DNA from: an uncultured Bacteroidales bacterium
GTDB lineage: Bacteria > Bacteroidota > Bacteroidia > Bacteroidales > UBA932
NCBI GenBank assembly: GCA_900316675.1
Contig: ONDR01000004.1
Coordinates: 30,240 to 94,239, forward strand
Direction of reading: 5' to 3'
DNA: 64,000 nucleotides
The notes under the pieces are model-generated. The model was given only the letters and a program-made list of their open reading frames with translations. It was not told the origin of the DNA and searched no databases. The position numbers and the translations under genes were made by a program. Shown here one piece after another: positions 15,746-24,275 of this stretch. Position 1 is the stretch's first letter. Every line of letters begins with the position of its first letter.

Positions 15746-18679
15746 ATGAAAAAAGTATTGCTTTTGGGTCTTTTGATGTTTACGACGCTTGCCATGTCCG
15801 CACAGAACGTGGTAAAGGGTGTTGTAACAGCCGGAGACGATGGCCTGCCAATGGTAGGTGTAAGTGTATTTGAGAAAGGAACTTTGAATGGCGTTATAAC
15901 GGATCCTGACGGAAATTATTCCATTAAGGTTCAGAATAACAAATCAGTTCTGGTCTTTTCTTCCGTAGGTTTCAAAACAACCGAAGTGCCCGTTGCAGGC
16001 AAAACTGTAATTGACGTTACTCTTGACGTAGATTCCCAGCTCATTGACGAAGTTGTGGTAATGGGATATAGCTCAAAGACAAGGGGCGAGATTACCAGTG
16101 CCGTAACAACCGTTTCTGCAGACAAGCTCAACGACGTTGTAAGTAACAACATTGGCGATATGCTCCAGGGCAAGGTTGCCGGTGTGACCGTAGTCAAGGA
16201 CAGCGGCCGTCCCGGTGCGGAGCCTTCTATCCGAATCCGTGGTACTTCATCTCTCCATGCTTCCCAGGAGCCTCTTTACGTGGTTGACGGTATCATCGGC
16301 GGTTCTTACGACCCGGCCGACGTAGAGTCAGTAACCGTCCTTAAAGATGCAGGTGCAACCGGCATGTACGGTGCCCAGGCAAACGGCGGTGTAATTGTCG
16401 TTACCACCAAGAAGGCTAAAACCAATAAGCTCCAGTTCAACTTCAAGGCTAATATCGGTGTTATTTCTCCTGACTTCTCAAGACAGAGACTCATGAACAC
16501 CAAACAGCTGTATACCTACTATCGAGAGTACTTCCGCGACCCTGAGACTCATCTCATCGACGACCTCGCATTCAAGACAGCCCTGCCCACTTCCATCCTT
16601 GAAAACGACACTGACTGGAGAGGCCTCATCACCCAGAACGCCCTTCTGCAGAACTATCACTTCTCTGTAATGGGAAGGAACGACTGGTATTCAGGCTATC
16701 TCTCATTCTCTTACTACAAAGAGCAGGGAACTCTCAAGAACACCGGTTACACCCAGTTCAACGTGCGTTCCAACAATACTATTAACCTGACCAAGTGGCT
16801 CACCCTCACCGCAAACCTGGACGTCAGCGGCAACATGTCCGACAATCCTGACGACAACCTGGTTTACTATGTAGGCGAGAACATCCCCTTCGACTCTCCT
16901 TACGACGAGGACGGCAACCTGCGCTCTTTCAAGGACGGCGCAAAGCTTTATGGCCGTTACGATGTTAACCCCATGATTGGCTTCCTCAGCGACAAGGACG
17001 TACGTAAAAGCAAGGGTTTCGGTACCGACCTCGACTTTGTTGTTACCGCTAAGATTACCCCCTGGCTCTCATTCGTTTCTCAGAACCGTGGTTCCGTAGG
17101 ATTCTGGCACAGCCATTATCACAGGTTCGCAGAGGTTGAATATATGAACGCCGGCGACAAGATTGAAGATTCAATGAGCTATAGCTACGGCGGAATCTCC
17201 ACCAACATGTTCAAGGCAGACAAGACCTTTGGCAAGCACTCTGTAAGCGGCCTCATCGGTTACGAGGCGCAGATGACCTGGGGCAACGACCTTTCCGGTA
17301 CCGGCCAGGGCCTCCCTTACGGCTTGTCCGTACTTGATGTAGCTTCTTCCAACAAGGATGCAGGCGGCAACCGCAGCAAGAGCGGAATGCAGTCTTTCAT
17401 CTCACAGGTTAACTACAACTACGCACAGAGATACTTCCTTACCGGTTCATTCCGTATCGACCAGTCCTCTACCTTCAACAAGGACAACCGTACTGCTATC
17501 TTCCCCAGCCTCTCCGCTGCATGGGCAGTCAACAACGAAAGCTTCTTCCATTCCGATATTATCACCAACCTTAAGCTCAAAGCCAGCTGGGGTAAGACCG
17601 GTATGAAGGACATCGGTGCTTCCAAGTACCTTGAGGCCTTCGCATACAGCACCCAGTACGATTCCAACTCTGCTGCAGTTCCTATCCAGATGGCCAACAA
17701 AGACCTTAAGTGGGAGGAAACAACCCAGATCAACGTAGGTGCAGAAATCGGTATCACCGACCGCATCTCATTGGATATCAACTACTATCGCAACACAACC
17801 AACAACTTGCTTGTATATCGTGACCTGCCCCCGACAGGTGGTTTCTCAAGCCAGTGGCAGAACCTTGGTTCAGTACGCAACACCGGTTTCGAGCTTGCCC
17901 TGAACGTAACTCCTGTCAAGATCAAGGACCTCAGGTGGGATGTTGACTTCTCAATTTCCAACAACAAGAACAAACTCTTTGGCTTTGGCGAGGGTGTACA
18001 GTTCATCCAGTCCAACTACAGGAGCCTTTCACAGATCTATCGCGACGGAGTTCCCATCTACACATGGTACCTTCGTGAATATGCAGGCGTAGATCCCCAG
18101 ACTGGTAGGGAGCAGTTCGTCGCAGAGGATGGATCCCTCACTTACGATTATGCTTCTGCACGCTTCGTCGAGGCCGGCACTCCTATCATCCCTTGGCAGG
18201 GTGGTGTAGGTACCCAGGTTTCATGGAAGAACTTCAAGCTCACAGCAAACGGTAGCTTCGTATGGGGCAACACCCTTTACGGCCGTGCACGTGCAAGCCG
18301 TCTGGCTACCTTCGTATCCAACTCACTCATGCCTTCTAACGAGGACAAGATCTGGCGCAAGCCGGGTGACGATGCAACAATCGGCCTCCCTGCATATGCA
18401 CTTGCATCCGTTTACCACACCGGTGACCTTGTTAAGGGCAACTTCTTCAAGCTGCGCAACGTAACCCTGTCCTACACTCTTCCTAAGAGCATCACCAAGG
18501 ACAACACCCTTACGCTTTCGCTCTCTTGCGACAACCTCTTCACCCTTACTTCCGTTTGGGGTGCAGATCCTGAAGTATCCTTGTCTGCTGATTCAGGCGT
18601 AGCCGGTATGATCGAATCCATCGACAACAGATACCCTAACAAGAAGCAGTTCATCTTCCAGGTTAACTTCTCATTCTAA
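15746..18679 (+). CDS. SusC/RagA TonB-linked outer-membrane protein
   Basis: A 977-residue outer-membrane barrel that imports oligosaccharides with its SusD lid, powered by TonB-ExbBD. A 19-residue signal peptide precedes a carboxypeptidase-like beta-sandwich (about 22-105), the DEVVVMGYSS TonB-box region and a plug with IRIRGTSSL and YVVDGIIGG. The remaining two thirds are beta-strands ending in F. The roughly 1000-residue length is normal. It follows the GH36 gene by 52 bp with no clear promoter, so it is in the same operon. Confidence 0.95.
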   Translation: MKKVLLLGLLMFTTLAMSAQNVVKGVVTAGDDGLPMVGVSVFEKGTLNGVITDPDGNYSIKVQNNKSVLVFSSVGFKTTEVPVAGKTVIDVTLDVDSQLIDEVVVMGYSSKTRGEITSAVTTVSADKLNDVVSNNIGDMLQGKVAGVTVVKDSGRPGAEPSIRIRGTSSLHASQEPLYVVDGIIGGSYDPADVESVTVLKDAGATGMYGAQANGGVIVVTTKKAKTNKLQFNFKANIGVISPDFSRQRLMNTKQLYTYYREYFRDPETHLIDDLAFKTALPTSILENDTDWRGLITQNALLQNYHFSVMGRNDWYSGYLSFSYYKEQGTLKNTGYTQFNVRSNNTINLTKWLTLTANLDVSGNMSDNPDDNLVYYVGENIPFDSPYDEDGNLRSFKDGAKLYGRYDVNPMIGFLSDKDVRKSKGFGTDLDFVVTAKITPWLSFVSQNRGSVGFWHSHYHRFAEVEYMNAGDKIEDSMSYSYGGISTNMFKADKTFGKHSVSGLIGYEAQMTWGNDLSGTGQGLPYGLSVLDVASSNKDAGGNRSKSGMQSFISQVNYNYAQRYFLTGSFRIDQSSTFNKDNRTAIFPSLSAAWAVNNESFFHSDIITNLKLKASWGKTGMKDIGASKYLEAFAYSTQYDSNSAAVPIQMANKDLKWEETTQINVGAEIGITDRISLDINYYRNTTNNLLVYRDLPPTGGFSSQWQNLGSVRNTGFELALNVTPVKIKDLRWDVDFSISNNKNKLFGFGEGVQFIQSNYRSLSQIYRDGVPIYTWYLREYAGVDPQTGREQFVAEDGSLTYDYASARFVEAGTPIIPWQGGVGTQVSWKNFKLTANGSFVWGNTLYGRARASRLATFVSNSLMPSNEDKIWRKPGDDATIGLPAYALASVYHTGDLVKGNFFKLRNVTLSYTLPKSITKDNTLTLSLSCDNLFTLTSVWGADPEVSLSADSGVAGMIESIDNRYPNKKQFIFQVNFSF

Positions 18680-18692
18680 TATGTAAGTGGAT

Positions 18693-20219
18693 ATGAAAAA
18701 GATAATTAAATATTTCTTCATAATGGTTGCCAGTGCAGGCCTTATGACCTCCTGCGACCTTGACATCGCACCTGAGGATTCCCTCACCGGCGATCAGATG
18801 ACCCAGTCACCTACAGGTATCCTGGATATTCTCAATGGCTGCTACGCTGTAATGAAGGATTATCCGGAGAATTCCAGCAGCAATAACTGGTACGGCCGTC
18901 AGTACTATCAGATGTCCGACTTCTCTTCAGACGACGTTGTTTACGGACACGCTACCACCGACGAGCTTAACATGATCTTCAAGTTCGAAGAAAGGCATGC
19001 AGGCCTTAGCAACGTGGCTTCCTTCTGGTCACAGTCTTATAAGATCATCTATTCTGCAAACGTCGCCCTTGACGTTATTTCAAAGGATACCAATCCTACC
19101 GACGAGACCAACAGCCTTCACGGCGAGGCCCTCTTCCTTAAGGCATATGTAATGCACAGCCTTGTAAGGTTCTATGCAAAGCCTTACAAAGAGGCAACCG
19201 CAGCCAACGAGCCCGGCCTTATCATCCGTGAAGATGGTTCCGATGCACAGCCCAAGGGCCGCGCATCCCTCAAGGAGACCTACGACTACATCGTAGATTG
19301 CCTGCTCGAGGCCGAAAAGCTTATGAGCACCCCCGTAGAGCGTTCAGAGAGCCGCTGCTTCGCATCAGTCGGCGCCGTTCGCGCCCTGCTTTCAAGGGTT
19401 TACCTTTACATGGGTAACTGGGACAAGTGTATTGAATACTCCACCAAGGTTATTGGTGACTCCAACTACGAGATTGCCGGACCTTCAGAGTTCGCAGATT
19501 ACTTCAAGAGCACATGGACCTCTAAGGAGACTATCTGGTGCCTTAAGATGCTGACCCAGGACGACAAGGGCTCAGGTTCCGTTGCTTCCATGATTATGAA
19601 GGCTGACGGTTGCTGGGGCGAGGAAGGCTATTCAGAGCCGCTCCTTGAGGACATGGGCCGCGGTACTTCTCTTGAGACTGACGATATCCGCTGGACCTTC
19701 GTCTGCGACGTCAACACAAAGAACGGTCTTGACCTTATTCCTTGCTCCAAGCTCTCTTGGCAGGATGGCAAGCCCACCCTCTTCTCTCCTCCTTTCCTTC
19801 GCGTGACAGAAATGTACCTGAACCGTGCAGAGGCTTATGCCCACAAGGGTGACAAGACCAACGCCCTCAAGGACGTGAACGAGGTTAGAAAGCACAGAAT
19901 GACCGCAAATGTTGATTCTCACCTCTATACAGAGGCCGACATCGAAACCGATATCGTTGATCTGGTTCTTAAAGAGGCCCGCGTAGAATTCGCATTCGAG
20001 GCTCACCGCTTCTTTGACCTTATGAGAAATGGCAAGGATATTGTACGTAACTTCTGGGGCTATCATACAAACTACACCGCCGGCCAGAGCACATCCGGTA
20101 AACCTGGAATGAACGCTGTTGGCGTGTACACCAAGAATGATGACACCAGACTGGTATATCCTATCCCTTCAAAAGAGATTGACAACAACAATCTTTGCGA
20201 GCAAAACCCTGGTTATTAA
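18693..20219 (+). CDS. SusD/RagB-type glycan-binding lipoprotein
   Basis: A 508-residue surface lipoprotein (Cys21 after a 20-residue signal), start ATG at 18693; a GTG six bases earlier is possible. The helical TPR-like core includes ALFLKAYVMHSLVRFYAKPY, LNRAEAYAHKGDKTNAL and a C-terminal segment ending LCEQNPGY, all SusD hallmarks. It lies 13 bp after SusC and forms the lid of that importer. Confidence 0.95.
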   Translation: MKKIIKYFFIMVASAGLMTSCDLDIAPEDSLTGDQMTQSPTGILDILNGCYAVMKDYPENSSSNNWYGRQYYQMSDFSSDDVVYGHATTDELNMIFKFEERHAGLSNVASFWSQSYKIIYSANVALDVISKDTNPTDETNSLHGEALFLKAYVMHSLVRFYAKPYKEATAANEPGLIIREDGSDAQPKGRASLKETYDYIVDCLLEAEKLMSTPVERSESRCFASVGAVRALLSRVYLYMGNWDKCIEYSTKVIGDSNYEIAGPSEFADYFKSTWTSKETIWCLKMLTQDDKGSGSVASMIMKADGCWGEEGYSEPLLEDMGRGTSLETDDIRWTFVCDVNTKNGLDLIPCSKLSWQDGKPTLFSPPFLRVTEMYLNRAEAYAHKGDKTNALKDVNEVRKHRMTANVDSHLYTEADIETDIVDLVLKEARVEFAFEAHRFFDLMRNGKDIVRNFWGYHTNYTAGQSTSGKPGMNAVGVYTKNDDTRLVYPIPSKEIDNNNLCEQNPGY

Positions 20220-20231
20220 TACTACTCTATC

Positions 20232-21098
20232 ATGAAAAAGATAATTTCAATATTCTGCATCGCCGCTATGGCCATCCTTTCATCCTGCGTGAGAAAGGGC
20301 GACCTTGACCTTGACCCGGTACCGGATATCGCATTTGAATATACTTGTAACGGACTTACCCTCACTTTCACTTCCGTAGTCCCCAATACCACCGACGTTA
20401 AGTGGGAGATTGTAGGCCAGACAGAGGGCTCCGGTGACACTTTCACCTATACCTTCCCCAAACCCGGCACATACTGGATCAAGATGTCCGGCAAATACAA
20501 CGGCAGGGAGCAGGTAGTAGCAGGCAAGATCCTTGTTGCCAAACCTTCACCTGTCAAGCTTGACGACGATTCGTTCGACGACTGGAACGAGGTTAATTAC
20601 GAAGACTTCAAGTTCGTTGGCAACGATGGCATTTCATACGGTAAGTTCGACTACGACGCAGACTACGTTTACTTCTTCGTAGCAATGGACACCACCATCC
20701 CCGGTTGTACCCCCGATGGCGCTATTATGAACATGCGTCTTGATACCGACGACCTTACCGGTACCGGTATGTCCACCAAGGGTCTTGGTTGCGACTGGTA
20801 TCTTGAGGGTAACTTCTGGAAAGCAGATGATCCTTGGGCAGACTGGTATGACTGCGTTTCAGGTGACACCGTTTATGCAGACGGTATGCCTATAGAGATG
20901 GGTACCCTGAAGCAGGAAGGCGACATGGTTTACTTTGAGTTCGCCCTCTCCAGAAAGATATACGGAATCACCGGTTCTTCAATGGGTATTTTCTTCAAGT
21001 TCTATACAGAGGACTGGGAGGACGCCTTCGGAATGATGTTCGGTGACGGAACAGAAAAGACCAAGACCACTTATCACTTCGCTTTGGATAAGTCATAA
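20232..21098 (+). CDS. surface glycan-binding-type lipoprotein with PKD-like and CBM9/DOMON-like parts
   Basis: A 288-residue lipoprotein (Cys19). Residues about 30-108 resemble a PKD fold (DVKWEIVG, TFTYTFPKPGTYWIKM). Residues about 115-285 are a beta-sandwich opening LDDDSFDDWNEV with a strand YDADYVYFFVAMD, like CBM9/DOMON sugar-binding domains. The position right after SusD is that of SusE/SGBP proteins, which help capture glycan at the surface. The ligand is unknown. Confidence 0.75.
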   Translation: MKKIISIFCIAAMAILSSCVRKGDLDLDPVPDIAFEYTCNGLTLTFTSVVPNTTDVKWEIVGQTEGSGDTFTYTFPKPGTYWIKMSGKYNGREQVVAGKILVAKPSPVKLDDDSFDDWNEVNYEDFKFVGNDGISYGKFDYDADYVYFFVAMDTTIPGCTPDGAIMNMRLDTDDLTGTGMSTKGLGCDWYLEGNFWKADDPWADWYDCVSGDTVYADGMPIEMGTLKQEGDMVYFEFALSRKIYGITGSSMGIFFKFYTEDWEDAFGMMFGDGTEKTKTTYHFALDKS

Positions 21099-21110
21099 AG
21101 ACATTTTAAT

Positions 21111-22238
21111 ATGAAGAAACATCTCATTTCAATCGCATTCGCTGCCGCTGCTCTTATTGTGGCATCATGCTCACAGGCACCTGAAAAAGAAACCTCATTC
21201 CTTGACAATCTTCTTTTGAAAGATTACAAGCCTGTTCCTTGCATGAAGCTTCCGGAGCATCATCCTCACCAGGCAAAATTCAACGTGCACGATATGCATT
21301 CACATGCCTATGCAAGCACGCTTGAAGAGTGCAAAGAGTGGGCAGAGCGCCTGAAAGCCAACAATATAGACAAAGTCGTAGTTAATACTTACGCAACAGG
21401 GGACAAGTTTGACGAACTCTACGACATGTATAAAAGCGCATCGGATGCGTTTGAAATGTGGTGTGGCTTCGACATGAGTGCATGGGGCACACCGGAGTTC
21501 GAAGAAAAGGCCGTCGCCTCCCTTATCCGCGACCATGAAAAGGGCGCAAAGGGTGTAGGAGAGGTTGGCGACAAAGGACTTGGCGAGGCATACTTCACCA
21601 ACTTTGCTACCGGAACGGCTACTCCTACCGCCCATATGAACGATCCAAGGTTCGATGCCCTCTTCGAAAAGTGCGGCGAGCTTGGAATGCCCGTCATCAT
21701 CCATGTAGGCGACCCTATCTGGATGTATGAGCCCATGGACGAGCACAATGACGGTTTTGTAAATGCCGAGCATTGGAAGATAGACATGAGCATTCCCGGC
21801 ATGCTGGATCTTTACCAGCTCTGCACCACTTTGGAAGAGTGCTGCGACAGGCATCCCAACACCATAATCATCGCCTGCCATTTCATGAATCTTACCCACG
21901 ATTACGATTATCTGAGCAAGATCATGGACCGTCATCCCAACCTTTACCTGGACAACTCTGCCCGCCACGTCGAATCCGCCATTACCCCGCGTGCGACAAA
22001 GGCCTTCTACGAGAAGTATCAGGACAGGATATTCTTTGGCACCGACAACCATCCTTCACAGGAAATGTACGACCTGCAGTGGAGAATCCTTGAGACGGAA
22101 GACGAGCATTTCTACGACTACGAGCATGCATATCACTGGCAGCTTTATGGCATTGGTCTTGATGACGATGTGCTTAAGAAGCTGTACCACGAGAATGCAG
22201 ACAAGCTTTATGAAAAAATTGCAGCTAAACAGCAGTAG
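21111..22238 (+). CDS. amidohydrolase-2-family lipoprotein
   Basis: A 375-residue exported protein (signal with Cys20). MHSHAYA near residues 63-69 supplies the first metal-type HxH, VIIHVGDP the next His, IACHFMN another and FFGTDNHPS the final Asp, so the metal-dependent TIM-barrel set is complete. The family covers decarboxylases, lactonases and amide hydrolases. In this operon it might act on a substituent of the imported glycan, for example as a deacetylase, but that is speculation. It is 12 bp after the binding lipoprotein and directly abuts the next gene. Confidence 0.75.
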   Translation: MKKHLISIAFAAAALIVASCSQAPEKETSFLDNLLLKDYKPVPCMKLPEHHPHQAKFNVHDMHSHAYASTLEECKEWAERLKANNIDKVVVNTYATGDKFDELYDMYKSASDAFEMWCGFDMSAWGTPEFEEKAVASLIRDHEKGAKGVGEVGDKGLGEAYFTNFATGTATPTAHMNDPRFDALFEKCGELGMPVIIHVGDPIWMYEPMDEHNDGFVNAEHWKIDMSIPGMLDLYQLCTTLEECCDRHPNTIIIACHFMNLTHDYDYLSKIMDRHPNLYLDNSARHVESAITPRATKAFYEKYQDRIFFGTDNHPSQEMYDLQWRILETEDEHFYDYEHAYHWQLYGIGLDDDVLKKLYHENADKLYEKIAAKQQ

Positions 22239-23477
22239 ATGAAGCGTTTAACCATACTGATCATGAGTCTCGCCGTTACTGGCGGGGCTCTTTTCGCGCA
22301 AAGTACGCGCGACATCCTTAAGCAGAACAAGGCCCTTATCGCAGGTACTGATTATGTTGCCCCCACTGAGGAGCTGGTCCTTACGCCGGCGCCTGAGGGC
22401 TACAAGCCGTGCTATATAAGCCATTATGCCCGTCACGGCGCCCGTTACGCATGGCGCCTGGAGAATTACGACATGATAAAAAGGGCGCTGGATGCCGCTG
22501 CTTCCGGGGATAACCTGACCGACTTCGGCAAGGACTACAAGGCCCGCTTCGACCGCCTTTATCCCGATGTTAAAGACCATTGGGGAGAGCTTTCCCGCAA
22601 GGGCTGGAACCAGCAGACCGCTATTGCTTCGTACATCTACGAGGCCTTCCCGGAGGCTTTCCCGGACGGAGCCCGCGTACGTGCGGTGTCTTCTCCCAGC
22701 CTGCGCAGCGTAATGACCATGTCTTCTTACTGCCTGGCGCTGCAAAGCAAGAATCCCACCCTTTTTGTGACGGAAAACGTGTCCCGCACAAATATGCCGG
22801 CAACCCTGCCGCTAGAGGACGACAACCCCTTCTACGAGGGCTACGAGCGCTCGACCCTGCCCTTCGACGTCTCTGACGAGCAGTATGCCGCCGGCATTTC
22901 ATTCAGCCCGGAGAAGGTGCTGGCCCGCCTCTTCAAGGAGCCCGGCAAGTCTGTGGATCCGGCTAAGTTCTACGAACTTGCCACCCACATGTTCTTCTTT
23001 GCCGAGGGCATGAACAGCCTTGACACGGACCTCGATTTTATGGACCTTTACACGGACGAAGAAGCTATCGCCCTTTGGAGTATAGATAATTATCAGCTCT
23101 TTACGGAGGCTTGGCCCAAGCACACCGGCTACAATTCCATAATCAAGGACATTATTGCCCGGGCCGAAGCCCACTTCGAGGTAGGCGAGTGTGGAGCTGA
23201 TTTGCGTTTTGCCCATGACTACACCTTCATGTCCCTGATGATGTGTCTTGGTCTGGAGGGTTTCGGCAGGATGCCTCAGACCCCGGAACAGGTAGAGGAG
23301 GTCTTCCAGAGTTGGAAGATTCCCATGGGTGCAAACATGCATTTTGTCTTCTTCAGGAACGAAGATGACGATGAAATCCTGTTCAAAGTGCTCCTTAACG
23401 GCGAAGAAGGCCATCTGCCGCTTCCTGCTGACAAATGGCCCTATTATCGTTGGTCAGACTTTAAAGCGGCTCATTAA
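22239..23477 (+). CDS. two-branch histidine phosphatase (MINPP/phytase-like)
   Basis: A 412-residue exported protein with a 20-residue signal peptide ending in LFA-Q. YARHGARY (residues 63-70) carries the phosphohistidine RHGxR, and FAHDYT about 320-325 carries the proton-donor HD of the branch. The length and layout resemble multiple inositol polyphosphate phosphatases of Bacteroides. The ATG directly follows the stop of the amidohydrolase. It closes the operon, so it may release phosphate from a phosphorylated substrate taken up with the glycan. Confidence 0.85.
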   Translation: MKRLTILIMSLAVTGGALFAQSTRDILKQNKALIAGTDYVAPTEELVLTPAPEGYKPCYISHYARHGARYAWRLENYDMIKRALDAAASGDNLTDFGKDYKARFDRLYPDVKDHWGELSRKGWNQQTAIASYIYEAFPEAFPDGARVRAVSSPSLRSVMTMSSYCLALQSKNPTLFVTENVSRTNMPATLPLEDDNPFYEGYERSTLPFDVSDEQYAAGISFSPEKVLARLFKEPGKSVDPAKFYELATHMFFFAEGMNSLDTDLDFMDLYTDEEAIALWSIDNYQLFTEAWPKHTGYNSIIKDIIARAEAHFEVGECGADLRFAHDYTFMSLMMCLGLEGFGRMPQTPEQVEEVFQSWKIPMGANMHFVFFRNEDDDEILFKVLLNGEEGHLPLPADKWPYYRWSDFKAAH

Positions 23478-23489
23478 GCCGCTTTTTTT
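23464..23489 (+). terminator. terminator at the end of the glycan operon
   Basis: AAGCGGCT and AGCCGCTT pair around CATTA, followed by a T-run. The hairpin overlaps the stop codon of the phosphatase gene and abuts the end of the convergent cyclophilin gene. Confidence 0.8.
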
Positions 23490-24195
23490 ATTCTGCTGCC
23501 GGCAGGCAGGCTGGATCCAGTTTTACGGAGATGATCTTCACCGGGCTGAGGGGAAGGTTGCGGGCGTTGGTGCCAACGGCCGCAATCTTGTCAATTACGT
23601 CCAGGCCCTGGATGGTCTTGCCGTAAACGGTGTAAGCACCGTCAAGCTGGGCGCAGGTACCAGCGTCCTGTACCAGATAGAACTGTGAGCCTGAAGACTC
23701 GCGCAGCGGGTTGGCCTCGTCGCCCTGACGGGCAGCAGCAAGCGCGCCCTTGATGTGGGTGTACTCAGGGACGAACTCGGCAGGAACAGTGTAGCCGGGG
23801 CCGCCCTTGCCGTACTCGTTCACTTTCTCCGGATCCTTGGTATTGGGGTCTCCACCCTGAATCATGAAACCGTTGATTACCCTGTGGAACAGCAGTCCGT
23901 CGTAAAAACCGGTATAGGCAAGTTTTGCGAAGTTTTTGCGGTGCAGGGGAGTCTGGGCGTAAAGCTGAATCTTGATGGTGCCCATGTTGGTTGTCATGTC
24001 AAATACAGGCTCTTCCGGAAGGGTTGCAAAGAACTCTTCGAAGCTTGCCTCCTTAGCGGCGATTTCTGCCTGGGCGATGGAGTCGGCTATGGCCTTCTCG
24101 CGCTCTGCGGCCTCTTTGGCCTTCTGCGCATTGTTGCCGCAAGCAAGCACTACAAGGGCTGCGGCGGCAAGGGAAAGTGTTTTGAAAATCTTCAT
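23488..24195 (-). CDS. cyclophilin-type peptidyl-prolyl isomerase lipoprotein
   Basis: A 235-residue periplasmic lipoprotein (Cys19). A short Ala/Glu-rich linker (about 22-50) precedes a cyclophilin domain with LLFHRVINGFMIQGGDP, GSQFYLV and LDGAYTVYGK, the standard catalytic and ligand segments. It assists folding of exported proteins. It is convergent with the glycan operon and not obviously part of it. Confidence 0.92.
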   Translation of the reverse strand: MKIFKTLSLAAAALVVLACGNNAQKAKEAAEREKAIADSIAQAEIAAKEASFEEFFATLPEEPVFDMTTNMGTIKIQLYAQTPLHRKNFAKLAYTGFYDGLLFHRVINGFMIQGGDPNTKDPEKVNEYGKGGPGYTVPAEFVPEYTHIKGALAAARQGDEANPLRESSGSQFYLVQDAGTCAQLDGAYTVYGKTIQGLDVIDKIAAVGTNARNLPLSPVKIISVKLDPACLPAAE

Positions 24196-24221
24196 ATTGA
24201 TTGTTGTTTAAGTTTCTTCTT

Positions 24222-24252
24222 TTGCAAATTTAGTCAAATTTCGCTAATATTG
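24222..24252 (+). promoter_or_regulatory. promoter of the GH20 gene
   Basis: TTG at 24222-24224, 20 bases, then TAATATTG at 24245-24252 (one mismatch to TAnnTTTG), 23 bases before the ATG. On the opposite strand TAAATTTG (24232-24225) may serve the cyclophilin gene. Confidence 0.5.
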
Positions 24253-24275
24253 TAGATGCAAAAAAACCGCACTAT

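Noticed and set aside
21111..22238. TatD-type DNase
   Set aside because: The protein has a lipoprotein signal and its motif set (MHSHAYA, IHVGDP, GTDNHPS) fits amidohydrolase-2 better than TatD, and it sits in a glycan operon.
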